This document shows positions 7,693 through 16,970 of a stretch of 64,000 nt of DNA, one piece after another. The first letter of the stretch is position 1; each line of letters opens with the position of its first letter. The DNA lies in NCBI RefSeq assembly GCF_003965815.1, contig NZ_RXOE01000001.1:434001-498000 (forward strand), in the 5' to 3' direction. Under the pieces are notes generated by a model. It made no database searches, was not told where the DNA came from, and worked only from the letters and a program-made list of their open reading frames with translations. The DNA is from Variovorax gossypii (GTDB lineage Bacteria > Pseudomonadota > Gammaproteobacteria > Burkholderiales > Burkholderiaceae_C). A program made the position numbers and the translations under genes.

Positions 7693-8385
7693 ATGACAGC
7701 CGAAATCATCGAAATCTCCAGGCTCGCACTGCACGACCAGGTGGCGGCGCGCCTGCGCACCATGCTGGTCGAAGGGCTCATCGCGCCCGGTGCAAAGCTC
7801 AACGAACGCGAGCTGTGCCTGCAGCTGAACGTGTCGCGCACGCCGTTGCGCGAGGCCATCAAGCTGCTCGCGGCCGAAGGGCTGGTCGACCTGCTGCCCA
7901 ACCGTGGCGCGGTGGCGGTCAAGCTCACCGAGGCCGACGTGCTCAACACCTTCGAGGTGCTGGCCATGCTCGAGGGCATGTCGGGCGAACTCGCCGCCAG
8001 GCGCATCACCGACGAGGAACTCGCCGAGGTGCGCGCGCTGCACTACGAGATGCTGGCCTGCTTCTCTCGGCGCGATCTCTCGGGCTACTACAGGCTCAAC
8101 GCACGCATCCACACGGCCATCAACGACGCGGCGGCGAACCCGGTGCTGTCGAACACCTACCGCTCCATCAACGCGCGCGTGCAGTCGCTGCGCTTTCGCA
8201 CCAACCAGAACGAGGCGAAGTGGAAGCACGCCGTCGAGGAGCACGAGCAGATGATCGACGCGCTCGCAAGACGCGACGCCGAGGCCATGCGCAAGGTGCT
8301 CGTCTCGCACGTGCTGCGCAAGCGGGACACCGTGCTGGAGCTGCTGCGCGCCGGCGAGATCTATCCCTCGGCGAAGTCGAGCTGA
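7693..8385 (+). CDS. GntR family transcriptional regulator (FCD/FadR subfamily)
   Basis: A 230-residue regulator. The N-terminal winged helix-turn-helix covers about residues 10-75 (LNERELCLQLNVSRTPLREAIKLLAAEGLV). The all-helical FCD ligand domain follows, with the conserved metal/ligand histidines suggested by 'FHTAIN'-like IHTAIN and the terminal HVLRKRDTVLELL. AAGGGA precedes the ATG. FCD regulators usually respond to small organic acids, which suits the flanking glyoxylate/2-hydroxyacid genes. It faces the aminotransferase-Bug unit across two identical operators and lies 27 bases ahead of the FAD/Fe-S dehydrogenase, which is probably in its operon. Confidence 0.93.
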   Translation: MTAEIIEISRLALHDQVAARLRTMLVEGLIAPGAKLNERELCLQLNVSRTPLREAIKLLAAEGLVDLLPNRGAVAVKLTEADVLNTFEVLAMLEGMSGELAARRITDEELAEVRALHYEMLACFSRRDLSGYYRLNARIHTAINDAAANPVLSNTYRSINARVQSLRFRTNQNEAKWKHAVEEHEQMIDALARRDAEAMRKVLVSHVLRKRDTVLELLRAGEIYPSAKSS

Positions 8386-8412
8386 TTGAACTGAACGTCA
8401 CCAAGAAAACAC

Positions 8413-11400
8413 ATGCGCATCGATCCCGCCAGCCACATGCAGCCAGCCGGAACCGTTCTTCCGCCCAACGAAACCTGCGAGCAGCTCGGCCGCCGCCTGC
8501 GCGCCGAAACGCAAGGCGAAGTGCTGTTCGACGACGCCTCGCGCGGGCGCTACGCCACCGACGCGTCGATCTACCAGATCACGCCCGTCGGCGCCTTCGT
8601 GCCCACGAACGAACGCGACATCGCCACCGCCATCGACATCGCCCGCGACCTCAAGGTGCCGGTGCTCGCGCGCGGCGGCGGCACCAGCCAGTGCGGGCAG
8701 ACGACCGGCGCGGCGCTGGTGATCGACAACAGCAAGCATTTCCGCCGCGTGCTCGACGTGAACGTGGAGGAGGGCACGGCCACCGTCGAACCCGGCCTGG
8801 TGCTCGACCACCTCAACGCGCAGCTCAAGCCGCACGGGCTCTGGTATCCGGTGGACGTGTCGACCAGCGCACAGGCCACGCTGGGCGGCATGGCGGGCAA
8901 CAACTCCTGCGGCTCCCGCTCCATCGCCTACGGGAACATGGTGCACAACGTGCTGGGCGCGAGCGCGTGGCTGTCGAACGGCGAGCTCGTCGAATTCGGC
9001 TCCGTCGGCTCGCTCGGCGTGCGCGCGGCGGGCATCGCGCAGTTCGTGCGCAGCCTCGCGCGGCAGCACCGCGAGGCGATGGCCGAGCACTGGCCCAAGG
9101 TCATGCGCCGCGTGGCGGGCTACAACCTCGACATCTTCGACAACCAGAGCGAGCGGCCCTACACGGCCGACGGCAGCGTGAACCTCGCACACCTGCTGAT
9201 CGGCTCCGAGGGCACGCTGGCCTACACCCGTAGCCTGAAGCTCAAGCTCGCGCCGCTGCCGCGCGCGAAGGTGCTGGGCATCGTCAACTTCCCGACCTTC
9301 CATGCCGCCATGGATTCGGCCCAGCACATCGTGAAGCTCGGGCCCACGGCGGTAGAGCTTGTCGACCGCACGATGATCGAGCTGAGCCTGGCCAACCCGG
9401 CCTTCAAGCCGACCGTCGAGACCGCGCTGATCGGCAAGCCGGCGGCCATCCTGCTGGTGGAGTTCTCGGGCGCCGACAAGGCTTCGCTGCTGCCGCAGCT
9501 GAAGCAGCTCGTCGAACTGATGGGCGACCTCGGCCTGCCCGGCAGCGTGGTCGAGATGCCCGACGAGGCGCGGCAGAAGAACCTCTGGGAAGTGCGCAAG
9601 GCCGGCCTCAACATCATGATGAGCCTCAAGGGCGACGGAAAGCCCGTGAGCTTCATCGAGGACTGCGCCGTGCCGCTCGAGCACCTGGCCGAGTACACCG
9701 ACGCGCTGACCGAGGTGTTCGCGAAGCATGGCAGCCGCGGCACCTGGTACGCGCACGCCTCGGTCGGCACGCTGCACGTGCGTCCGATTCTCGACATGCG
9801 AGTGGACGGTGCCGCCAAGATGCGCGCCATCGCCGAAGAGGCGAGCGAGCTGGTGCGCAAGTACAAGGGCGCGTTCAGCGGCGAGCACGGCGACGGCCTG
9901 TGCCGTGGCGAGTGGATCGAATGGCAGTTCGGCCCGGCCATCAACGAGGCCTTTCGCGCGATCAAGCGCAAGCTCGACCCCATCGATCTTTTCAACCCCG
10001 GCAAGATCATCGACCCGCCGCGCATGGACGACGGCGCGCTGTTCCGCTTCGCGCCGCCCACTGCGCCCAGGCCGTATCGACGCATCGAACTCAAGCCCGT
10101 GCTCGACTGGTCGGCATGGAACGTCAACGCCGACCCGGTGACCGAAGTGACCACCGCGCCCGGCACCGGCGGCGACAGCACAGGCGGCCTGGCCAAGGCC
10201 GTGGAGATGTGCAACAACAACGGCCACTGCCGCAAGTTCGACGCCGGCACCATGTGCCCCAGCTACCGCGTGACGCGCGACGAGCAGCACCTCACGCGCG
10301 GCCGTGCCAACACGCTGCGGCTGGCGCTGTCGGGCCAGCTGGGCCCCGATGCCTTCACGAGCGAGGCCATGCACGAGACCATGGACCTGTGCGTGGGCTG
10401 CAAGGGCTGCAAGCGCGACTGCCCGACGGGCGTGGACATGGCGAAGATGAAAGTCGAGTTCCTCGACCACTACAAGAAGCGCCACGGCCACACGCTGAAA
10501 GACAAGCTGGTGGCGAACCTGCCCGACTACGCCCACAAGGCCAGCCGCTTTCCCTGGCTGCTGAACCTGCGCAACAGCGTGCCCGGCGCCGCATGGCTGG
10601 GGGAGAAGCTGCTGGGCTTCTCGGCGAAGCGCTCGCTGCCCGAATGGCGCGGCGACACCTTCTGGCGCGGCAAGGCCGATGAGCCCGGGCTGTTCGTCGA
10701 GCGAGACGTGGCGTTGTCGATCGCGCGCCGTGGCGGCAAGGCGGCTGTGCTCTTCGTCGACACCTTCAACGGCACCTTCGAGAGCGAGAACGCATTCGCC
10801 GCCGCACGCGTGCTGCAGGCCGCGGGCTACGTGCTGCACACGGTCGAGAAGAGCGGCGGGCACCATTGCTGCGGTCGCACATTCCTGGCCAGCGGCATGG
10901 TCGACGAGGCGAAGAAGAAGGCCGAGGCGTTGATCGATGCGCTCGTGCCGCTGGCGCGCGCGGGCGTGCCCATCGTCGGGCTGGAGCCTTCGTGCCTGCT
11001 CACGCTGCGCGACGAGGCACTGGTGATGGGCTTCGGCGAGAAGGCCGAGCTCGTGGCCAAGCATGCGCTGCTGTTCGAGGAGTTCATCGCGCGTGAGCTC
11101 AAGCAGGGGCGCTTCGAGCTGCCGCTGAAGCCCGCCGAAGCACCCATCCTGCTGCACGGCCATTGCCACCAGAAGGCCTTCGGCGCGGTGAGTCCGGTGA
11201 TGGAAGTGCTCAAGCTCATTCCCGGCGCGCAGCCCGAACTCATCGAAAGCTCGTGCTGCGGCATGGCCGGCAGCTTCGGCTACGAGGCCAGTCATTTCGA
11301 GGTGTCGATGAAGATGGCCGAGGCCAGCCTGCTGCCCGCCATCCGCGCGAAGCCCGGAGCCATCGTGGTGGCCGACGGCACCAGCTGCCGCCACCAGATC

Positions 11401-11490
11401 GGCGATGGCGCGCAGCGCGAGGCGGTGCACGTGGCTGTGCTGCTGGAGCGGCATCTGCTGCAGACAGACCCGGTGTCCGAAGCGGGTTGA
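8413..11490 (+). CDS. FAD-linked 2-hydroxyacid dehydrogenase with Fe-S and CCG domains (YdiJ-like)
   Basis: A 1025-residue fusion. An N-terminal PCMH-type FAD-binding domain (about 40-260: ARGGGTSQCGQTT, GGMAGNNSCGSRS) is followed by an FAD-oxidase C-terminal domain (to about 560). Then come two 4Fe-4S motifs (C600-NNNGHC...MC and C660-VGCKGCKRDCP) and two heterodisulfide-reductase-type CCG domains (C819-C820 and C948-C949). This architecture and length match E. coli YdiJ, reported as a D-2-hydroxyglutarate dehydrogenase, and resemble D-lactate/glycolate dehydrogenases. It probably oxidises a D-2-hydroxyacid and passes electrons toward quinone. It follows gntR closely. Beside a glyoxylate aminotransferase, glycolate or glycerate are equally possible substrates. 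Confidence 0.92.
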   Translation: MRIDPASHMQPAGTVLPPNETCEQLGRRLRAETQGEVLFDDASRGRYATDASIYQITPVGAFVPTNERDIATAIDIARDLKVPVLARGGGTSQCGQTTGAALVIDNSKHFRRVLDVNVEEGTATVEPGLVLDHLNAQLKPHGLWYPVDVSTSAQATLGGMAGNNSCGSRSIAYGNMVHNVLGASAWLSNGELVEFGSVGSLGVRAAGIAQFVRSLARQHREAMAEHWPKVMRRVAGYNLDIFDNQSERPYTADGSVNLAHLLIGSEGTLAYTRSLKLKLAPLPRAKVLGIVNFPTFHAAMDSAQHIVKLGPTAVELVDRTMIELSLANPAFKPTVETALIGKPAAILLVEFSGADKASLLPQLKQLVELMGDLGLPGSVVEMPDEARQKNLWEVRKAGLNIMMSLKGDGKPVSFIEDCAVPLEHLAEYTDALTEVFAKHGSRGTWYAHASVGTLHVRPILDMRVDGAAKMRAIAEEASELVRKYKGAFSGEHGDGLCRGEWIEWQFGPAINEAFRAIKRKLDPIDLFNPGKIIDPPRMDDGALFRFAPPTAPRPYRRIELKPVLDWSAWNVNADPVTEVTTAPGTGGDSTGGLAKAVEMCNNNGHCRKFDAGTMCPSYRVTRDEQHLTRGRANTLRLALSGQLGPDAFTSEAMHETMDLCVGCKGCKRDCPTGVDMAKMKVEFLDHYKKRHGHTLKDKLVANLPDYAHKASRFPWLLNLRNSVPGAAWLGEKLLGFSAKRSLPEWRGDTFWRGKADEPGLFVERDVALSIARRGGKAAVLFVDTFNGTFESENAFAAARVLQAAGYVLHTVEKSGGHHCCGRTFLASGMVDEAKKKAEALIDALVPLARAGVPIVGLEPSCLLTLRDEALVMGFGEKAELVAKHALLFEEFIARELKQGRFELPLKPAEAPILLHGHCHQKAFGAVSPVMEVLKLIPGAQPELIESSCCGMAGSFGYEASHFEVSMKMAEASLLPAIRAKPGAIVVADGTSCRHQIGDGAQREAVHVAVLLERHLLQTDPVSEAG

Positions 11491-11556
11491 GCGGGCGGCG
11501 CCTGCAGGCCGGCGGCAGCTGCCGCAGAATAGGCCCGCCTGCCGCCCGCCACACCA

Positions 11557-12789
11557 ATGCCGACGACGCTCGCTTCTCCATCCCCCATCTCCGCCCAGCC
11601 CACGCTGCGGCTTGCCTTCGCGCTGTCGATGGGCGCGGCGGTGTCGCTGGGCATCACGCGCTTCGCGTATGCGCTGCTGCTGCCGCCGATGCGCGCCGAC
11701 CTGGGCTGGAGCTATGCGCTGGCAGGCGGCATGAACACGGCGAACGCGGTCGGTTACCTCGTCGGCGCGCTGGTCACTCCGGCACTGATGCGGCGCTTCG
11801 GCGCGACCCGGCTGCTGGTGTTCGGCGCGGTGCTGGCCAGTATGTTCATGGCGGGCAGCGGCTTCGTCACCGATGCGTCTGCATTGCTGTTGCAACGCCT
11901 GCTTGCCGGCATTGCCAGTGCCTGGGTGTTCGTGGCGGGAGGACTGCTCGCGGCTCGGCTCAGCGACGCAGGTTCGGCGCGCGGCGGCTTGCTGCTCGGC
12001 ATCTACTACGGCGGCACCGGCTTCGGCATCCTGCTGTCGGCATTGCTCGTGCCGCAGGTGCTGCGCGCGGCGTCGGGCGTTCCTCACGGATGGACCTGGG
12101 CTTGGTGGGCGCTGGCGGTCGCGAGCGCGGCAGCCACCTGCCTGCTGGCTTGGGCGGGGCGCGCGATGCCCGAGCAGCCGGCCGCTTCCGTTGCACCTGC
12201 CGCCGCGTCGGGCTCGGCGCCGCCCGTTGCGCTGCACCGCTTCGGCTGGGCACTCGCCGGCTATGCCTTGTTCGGCATGGGCTACATCGGCTACATGACC
12301 TTCGTGATCGCGCTGCTGCGCGAGCAGGGCGCCAGCGCCGGCTTCGTCACGTTGTTCTATGCATTGCTCGGCATCGCCTGCGTGGCTTCCTCCCGGCTGT
12401 GGGCCGGGCTGCTCGACCGGTATCGCGGCGGGCAGCCGCAGGCGTTGCTCAACGGTTTGCTCGGCGTTGCAACGCTGCTGCCGGTGCTGAGTTCTTCCGC
12501 GCCGATCGCACTGATTTCCGGCGTGCTGTTCGGCGGCGTATTCCTGTCCGTGGTGGCCTCGACCACCGCGCTGGTGCGCCACAACCTGCCGCCGTCGCGC
12601 TGGGCACAGGGCATCAGCGCGTTCACCATCATCTTCGCGCTGGGGCAGATCGTCGGGCCGACCGTCACGGGCTGGATCTCCGACGGCCCCGGTGGATTGG
12701 CGCGCGGCCTCGTGGCTTCGGCGACGGCCCTCTGGCTCGGCGCGGTGCTGGCGTCGCGCCAGCATTCGCTGCAACGGGAGACATCGTGA
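11557..12789 (+). CDS. MFS transporter, YbfB/YjiJ family
   Basis: A 410-residue membrane protein of about twelve segments. The first helix, LGITRFAYALLLPPMRADLGW, with FAY and LGW, is the mark of the YbfB/YjiJ family. A polar cytoplasmic loop at about residues 205-225 splits the two halves. The transported substrate is unknown for this family. Its TGA overlaps the ATG of the next gene by one base (TGATG), implying translational coupling with the DNA-repair methyltransferase, although no functional link is obvious. The 66 bases upstream contain no clear promoter. Confidence 0.9.
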   Translation: MPTTLASPSPISAQPTLRLAFALSMGAAVSLGITRFAYALLLPPMRADLGWSYALAGGMNTANAVGYLVGALVTPALMRRFGATRLLVFGAVLASMFMAGSGFVTDASALLLQRLLAGIASAWVFVAGGLLAARLSDAGSARGGLLLGIYYGGTGFGILLSALLVPQVLRAASGVPHGWTWAWWALAVASAAATCLLAWAGRAMPEQPAASVAPAAASGSAPPVALHRFGWALAGYALFGMGYIGYMTFVIALLREQGASAGFVTLFYALLGIACVASSRLWAGLLDRYRGGQPQALLNGLLGVATLLPVLSSSAPIALISGVLFGGVFLSVVASTTALVRHNLPPSRWAQGISAFTIIFALGQIVGPTVTGWISDGPGGLARGLVASATALWLGAVLASRQHSLQRETS

Positions 12790-13325
12790 TGAGCGGCTTT
12801 GCCTTGTTCGAAACTTCCATCGGCATGTGCGCCTTGGCGTGGGGGCCGCACGGCCTGGTCGGCGTGCAACTGCCCGCCGACAACGGCGAACCCGCCACGC
12901 GAGCGCGCATGCAGCAGCGCTTTCCGGACCTGCATGAAGGCCCACCGGACGAGAGGGCACAGCGCGCCATCGACGCCATCCAGGGTCTGCTGCGCGGTGT
13001 GCACGACGACCTGAGCCACATCGAGCTCGACATGAGCGGCGTGTCCGAATTCCACCAGCGCATCTACGCGATCGCGCGGCGCATTCCGCCGGGGCAGACC
13101 CGCACCTATGGCGAGATCGCCGAGGAGCTGGGCGACAAGGGGCTCTCGCGCGCCGTCGGGCAGGCCATGGGCCACAACCCGTTCGCGCCCGTGGTGCCAT
13201 GCCATCGTGTGCTCGCCGCGGGCAACAAGCCGGGCGGCTTCTCGGCAGGCGGCGGCGCGCTGACCAAGCTGCGCATGCTCGACATCGAGGATGCGCGGCC
13301 GAACGGGATGGCTTCGCTCTTCTGA
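12789..13325 (+). CDS. ogt: Methylated-DNA-[protein]-cysteine S-methyltransferase
   Basis: A 178-residue single-domain repair protein. The alkyl-accepting cysteine is C138 in the invariant PCHRV motif. IPPGQTRTYGEIA (DNA-binding helix region) and the 'NKPGGFSAGGG' loop are complete. By family it removes O6-alkyl groups from guanine in one suicide reaction. The start at 12789 overlaps the previous stop by one base; an in-frame GTG one codon earlier is possible. There is no Ada-type N-terminal regulatory domain, so it is an Ogt-type enzyme. Position 13330-13430 downstream holds only a weak stem (ATCCC/GGGGAT) and no T-run. Confidence 0.93.
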   Translation: MSGFALFETSIGMCALAWGPHGLVGVQLPADNGEPATRARMQQRFPDLHEGPPDERAQRAIDAIQGLLRGVHDDLSHIELDMSGVSEFHQRIYAIARRIPPGQTRTYGEIAEELGDKGLSRAVGQAMGHNPFAPVVPCHRVLAAGNKPGGFSAGGGALTKLRMLDIEDARPNGMASLF

Positions 13326-13430
13326 CGATCGGCCAGGCGGCGTAGTGCCTAAGTCATCCCTCGAAAAGGGGATGCGGAGGCGGTAGCGAACGAGCACAGT
13401 GGCAACCCTCACGGGACGAGGGGGCGCGAC

Positions 13431-15659
13431 GTGCAACTCTGGCTTGAGCAGATCGAGAAGGCGCGGGAGCGGAGCGAAGGCATCGACCTGCAATCTCTTG
13501 CCGACTACGCAAGAGACAAGACCCCGCGCGATCTCGGCACGCCCAAGCAGCTCGAGGACCGCAGGAACTTCCTGCGCGAGAGCCTGGGCGACGACGAGAA
13601 GTCCGCCGTTGCGTACGAGCGCATCATTGCCGGCAGCGAGATACAGGACGTCAACTACCTGGCCCGCGGCGCACGGGCCGCGAAGGCGGTCAGCCGGATC
13701 GTCATCAGGGACACGGCGGGGCGGCTCGTCGGCTACGGCACCGGATTCCTGATCGCGCCGGGCGTGCTCATCACCAACAACCACGTCCTGCCTTCCATCG
13801 AAGCCTGTCGCCGCTCCGAAGCCCAGTTCGAATTCGAGCTCGACATCGACGGCGCGGCGCTCAACGCGACCACCTACGGCCTCGAGGCACAGGCACTCTT
13901 CTTCACTTCGAAAGCGCTCGACTTCACTGTCGTGGCCGTCACCGCCGTATCGACGGTGGGAGAGGGCCAGCTCTCGCACTACGGGTTCCTGCCGCTCGTC
14001 GGCGCCACCGGCAAGGTCTCGGACGGCGAGTGGCTCACGATCATCCAGCACCCCAACGGCGACCGGAAGCAGGTGTGCGTGCGCGAGAACAAGCTTCTGA
14101 AGCGCACGGACGACGTGCTCTGGTATTCGACCGACACGCTCGGCGGCTCCTCGGGCTCCCCGGTCTTCAGCAACGACTGGTACGTGGTCGCGCTCCACCA
14201 CAGCGGCGTGCCGGAAGAACGGGACGGCCGGACTCAGACCATCTCGGGCCGCGACTACGACCCGAGGAAGGACGGCGAGCAGGACATCAAGTGGATCGCC
14301 AACGAGGGCATCCGCATCTCGCGCATCGTCGAGACGCTGCAGTCGGTTCTTCCCGCGCACCCGCTGCTGCAGCCGGTCTTCGGGGCCACGCCGGAGAACT
14401 CGCGGCTGATGCTGCCTTCGGTCGATCTGCTGCAGTCGACGTCGACTCACGTTCCCGGGACCACGCCAGCGCCCGGCCCGCTCATTCAGCAACCCCAAAA
14501 CCGGAAGACGATCATGAACGACATGCAATCTGGTGGAAGAAGGACGCTCACGGTCACGTTGGGCATCGAGGCGGATGGAAGCGTCGCGGTGCTGCGCTCC
14601 GGCCCCGCGGCCCGCGAATCGCTGGACGCTTTCGAAGCGTCCGGCGCCAAGGCCAAGAAGAAATCCGCGCCGGCCATCGACGTGCCCTTCAATGCGACCT
14701 ACGACGACCGCAAGGGCTTCGACAGCGGCTTCCTCGCACCCGGCAAGCCCGAACTGTCGGTTCACCTGCCGCTGCTCGGAAAGGCTCTTGCCAAGGAGAC
14801 CGCGGAACTTGTCGACGCCGCCCCGGGCGAGAACGTGCTGAACTATCACGGCTACAGCCTCGTGATGCACAAGGCAAGGCGGCTGGCTCTCTACTCGGCC
14901 GCGAACGTCGACTTCAGCGGCCGCTTCGAGCTGCCCCGGCCGGCGGACGTGTGGAGGCAGGACCCGCGCATTCCCTCCAGCGCGCAACTGACAAATTTCT
15001 ACTATGAGAACAACCAGTTCGACCGCGGACACCTGACGCGCCGCGAGGACATGGAGTACGGCGGCAGCCGGCTCGCCGCGCTCACCAGCGCGGCCGATAC
15101 CTGCCACTGGACCAACTGCACGCCGCAGCACTCGAAGTTCAACCAGAACAAGGAGCTCTGGCAGGGCATCGAGCGCCACATCTTCGAGGACGCGATCAAG
15201 CTCGACCGGTTCAGGGCCCAGGTCATCACGGGGCCGATCCTCGAGGAGAGCGATCCGGTGTGGGACAGGTATCCGAAGATCCAGTATCCGGTGCGCTTCT
15301 GGAAAGTCGTCGCGGCGATCACGTCCAAGGGAGCGCTCTTCGCCACTGCCTACATCCTCGATCAGTCCGGCGTCATCGATGAGTTCGGCATCGAGGCAGC
15401 GCGGGAGGTGCCGTTCGATGCCTACAAGACATTCCAGGTCCGGATCGACGAGGTCGAGCGGCTCACCGGGCTCAGCTTCACGGGTGGCCCCGCCAGGAGG
15501 GTCTTTTCGCTCTCCACGGTCGATCCGCTTGCGAAGAAGCCCGTGAGGAGAAGAAGCACCAGGGTTCGCGCGCAGGAATCGGCGCTGGCCGATGCGCCGG
15601 ACGGCTGGCTGCCGCTCGATTCGCTCGAGTCGATGATCCTTCCTGATTCGCAGGACTAG
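13431..15659 (+). CDS. Trypsin-like serine protease fused to DNA/RNA non-specific (NucA-type) nuclease
   Basis: A 742-residue two-enzyme protein starting at GTG behind a GAGGGG site. Residues 1-90 are helical and unassigned. Residues about 95-260 form a chymotrypsin/V8-like protease with a full triad: H118 (TNNHVLP), D164 (LDFTV) and S241 (GGSSGSPVF). A Pro/Gln-rich linker follows at about 340-360. Residues about 440-680 are an EndoNS nuclease with DRGH (H534), N571 (KFNQN) and E581, the ββα-metal residues. No signal peptide is visible, so it should act in the cytoplasm or be released some other way. An internal ATG at 14514, behind GGAAGA at the linker, could produce the nuclease half alone. 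No immunity gene or operon partner is adjacent. The role is unknown; a conflict/defence effector is one idea. Confidence 0.88.
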   Translation: MQLWLEQIEKARERSEGIDLQSLADYARDKTPRDLGTPKQLEDRRNFLRESLGDDEKSAVAYERIIAGSEIQDVNYLARGARAAKAVSRIVIRDTAGRLVGYGTGFLIAPGVLITNNHVLPSIEACRRSEAQFEFELDIDGAALNATTYGLEAQALFFTSKALDFTVVAVTAVSTVGEGQLSHYGFLPLVGATGKVSDGEWLTIIQHPNGDRKQVCVRENKLLKRTDDVLWYSTDTLGGSSGSPVFSNDWYVVALHHSGVPEERDGRTQTISGRDYDPRKDGEQDIKWIANEGIRISRIVETLQSVLPAHPLLQPVFGATPENSRLMLPSVDLLQSTSTHVPGTTPAPGPLIQQPQNRKTIMNDMQSGGRRTLTVTLGIEADGSVAVLRSGPAARESLDAFEASGAKAKKKSAPAIDVPFNATYDDRKGFDSGFLAPGKPELSVHLPLLGKALAKETAELVDAAPGENVLNYHGYSLVMHKARRLALYSAANVDFSGRFELPRPADVWRQDPRIPSSAQLTNFYYENNQFDRGHLTRREDMEYGGSRLAALTSAADTCHWTNCTPQHSKFNQNKELWQGIERHIFEDAIKLDRFRAQVITGPILEESDPVWDRYPKIQYPVRFWKVVAAITSKGALFATAYILDQSGVIDEFGIEAAREVPFDAYKTFQVRIDEVERLTGLSFTGGPARRVFSLSTVDPLAKKPVRRRSTRVRAQESALADAPDGWLPLDSLESMILPDSQD

Positions 15660-15686
15660 CCGGGGCTCCGCTGGATCGCGCGCGCC

Positions 15687-16913
15687 TCAGACGGCCGGCA
15701 CAGGCAGGCGGTGCAGCGTCGCGATGCGCGACGCGAAGATGATCGCCGCCTGCAGCCCGAACCCCGCGAGCGCGAGCAGCAGGCAGGCCGGCTCGCCCCA
15801 TGCCGCGCCGACCATGCCGCCCAGCGCGGCGCCGATGGGCCGCGCGCCCGCGTTGATCGTGAGGAACACGGCCGACACCCGGCCCAGCATCGTCGCCGCG
15901 GTCACGCTCTGGCGCAGCGTGGTCGAGGTGATGACCCAGACCATCGGCCCCGCGCCGAACAGGAAGAACGAGAGCGCCGCCAGCGTTGCGGTCGGCACAA
16001 CGAGCGTGGCCGCCATCGTCGCCGCAGCCAGCACGGCGACCGTGGGGCCGACCTGTATCGCGCGGCCGAACGGCAGCCGTGCCACCACGCGCGGCGTGAG
16101 CAGCGCGCCCACGACCATGCCCGCGCCGTACATCGCCAGCGTGAAGCCCACCGCCTGCGCGCCGAGGCCGAGCACGCGCACGGCATAGGGCACGTAGCCA
16201 GCCTGCAGCACGAACCACGAGATGTTGAAGACCGCGCCGGTCATCAGCATCGGGCGCAGCATCTCGTGCTGCCAGACGAAGCGTGCGCCGTCGCGCACCT
16301 CGAGCAGTGGATGCCGTCCGGCGGAGGGCGCACGTGGGGCCTCGCTCAGGCGCAGCAGCAAGGCCACGGCAGCCGCGGAAAGCACCGCGGCCAGGACGAA
16401 TGCCGCTGACGCACCGGCCCAGGCCACGAGCGCGCCCGCGAGCGCCGGCCCGGCGGTGAATGCCGCGCTGCGCGCCAGTTCGAGTCGCCCGTTGGCAGTG
16501 GCCAATGCTTCCCTTGGCACGAGCGCCGGCACCAACGCAGGTGCCGCGACGCTGAAACCCACGGTGCCGACAGCGCCCAGGAACCCGAGCACGGCCAACC
16601 AGCCGATGCTCAGCTTCGACGCGAACACCATCGCCAGCAGCACGAGCAGCGACACCGCGCGCAGCCCCTCGGCCCAGACCATCAGCCGCCGCCGCGACAT
16701 GCGGTCCGCGAGCAGGCCCATGGGCATCGAGACCAGCAGGAAGGGCAGCGTCTGGACGGCAGCGAGAAAGCCGATCTCGCCGGGCCCGGCGCCGAGCGCC
16801 AGCACTGCCACCAGCGGCACGGCCGCGAGGCTCAGTTGTTCCGCGGATTGCGCGGCGAGGTTGGACCACGCGAGGTTCTGGAAGGAACGGGGGAGGGATG
16901 ATGTTCGAGTCAT
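15687..16913 (-). CDS. MFS transporter (EntS-type, MFS_3)
   Basis: A 408-residue exporter of about twelve membrane segments. GLLADRMSRRRLMVWAEGLR is the conserved loop 2-3 motif of EntS/enterobactin-exporter-like MFS proteins, and FNISWFVLQAGYVPYAVR begins the second half. A basic/Pro loop at about 210-220 separates the halves. Substrates in this branch range from siderophores to macrolides, and nothing nearby decides between them. It is convergent with the protease-nuclease gene (27 bases apart) and lies behind a LysR gene on the same strand, 57 bases downstream, so the two may be co-expressed. Confidence 0.87.
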   Translation of the reverse strand: MTRTSSLPRSFQNLAWSNLAAQSAEQLSLAAVPLVAVLALGAGPGEIGFLAAVQTLPFLLVSMPMGLLADRMSRRRLMVWAEGLRAVSLLVLLAMVFASKLSIGWLAVLGFLGAVGTVGFSVAAPALVPALVPREALATANGRLELARSAAFTAGPALAGALVAWAGASAAFVLAAVLSAAAVALLLRLSEAPRAPSAGRHPLLEVRDGARFVWQHEMLRPMLMTGAVFNISWFVLQAGYVPYAVRVLGLGAQAVGFTLAMYGAGMVVGALLTPRVVARLPFGRAIQVGPTVAVLAAATMAATLVVPTATLAALSFFLFGAGPMVWVITSTTLRQSVTAATMLGRVSAVFLTINAGARPIGAALGGMVGAAWGEPACLLLALAGFGLQAAIIFASRIATLHRLPVPAV

Positions 16914-16970
16914 GCCCTCATCGTGCTGGCCCGGGGCCTTGCCGGCTGGCCGTTTCCGGACGAGCGAGCG

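Noticed and set aside
8398-13200. A 1600-residue open frame on the minus strand
   Set aside because: It lies opposite the FAD/Fe-S dehydrogenase, MFS and ogt genes, has the Arg/Ala/His-rich composition of GC-rich antisense frames, and shows no domain or ribosome site.
13345-13375. Terminator after ogt
   Set aside because: The ATCCC/GGGGAT stem is short and lacks a T-run; not enough to call.
12357-15179. A 940-residue minus-strand frame
   Set aside because: It crosses three well-supported plus-strand genes and has antisense composition.
13431-15659. Part of a larger defence island
   Set aside because: The neighbours are a DNA-repair methyltransferase and an MFS exporter; no restriction, CBASS, retron or toxin-antitoxin gene is near, so only a stand-alone role is considered.
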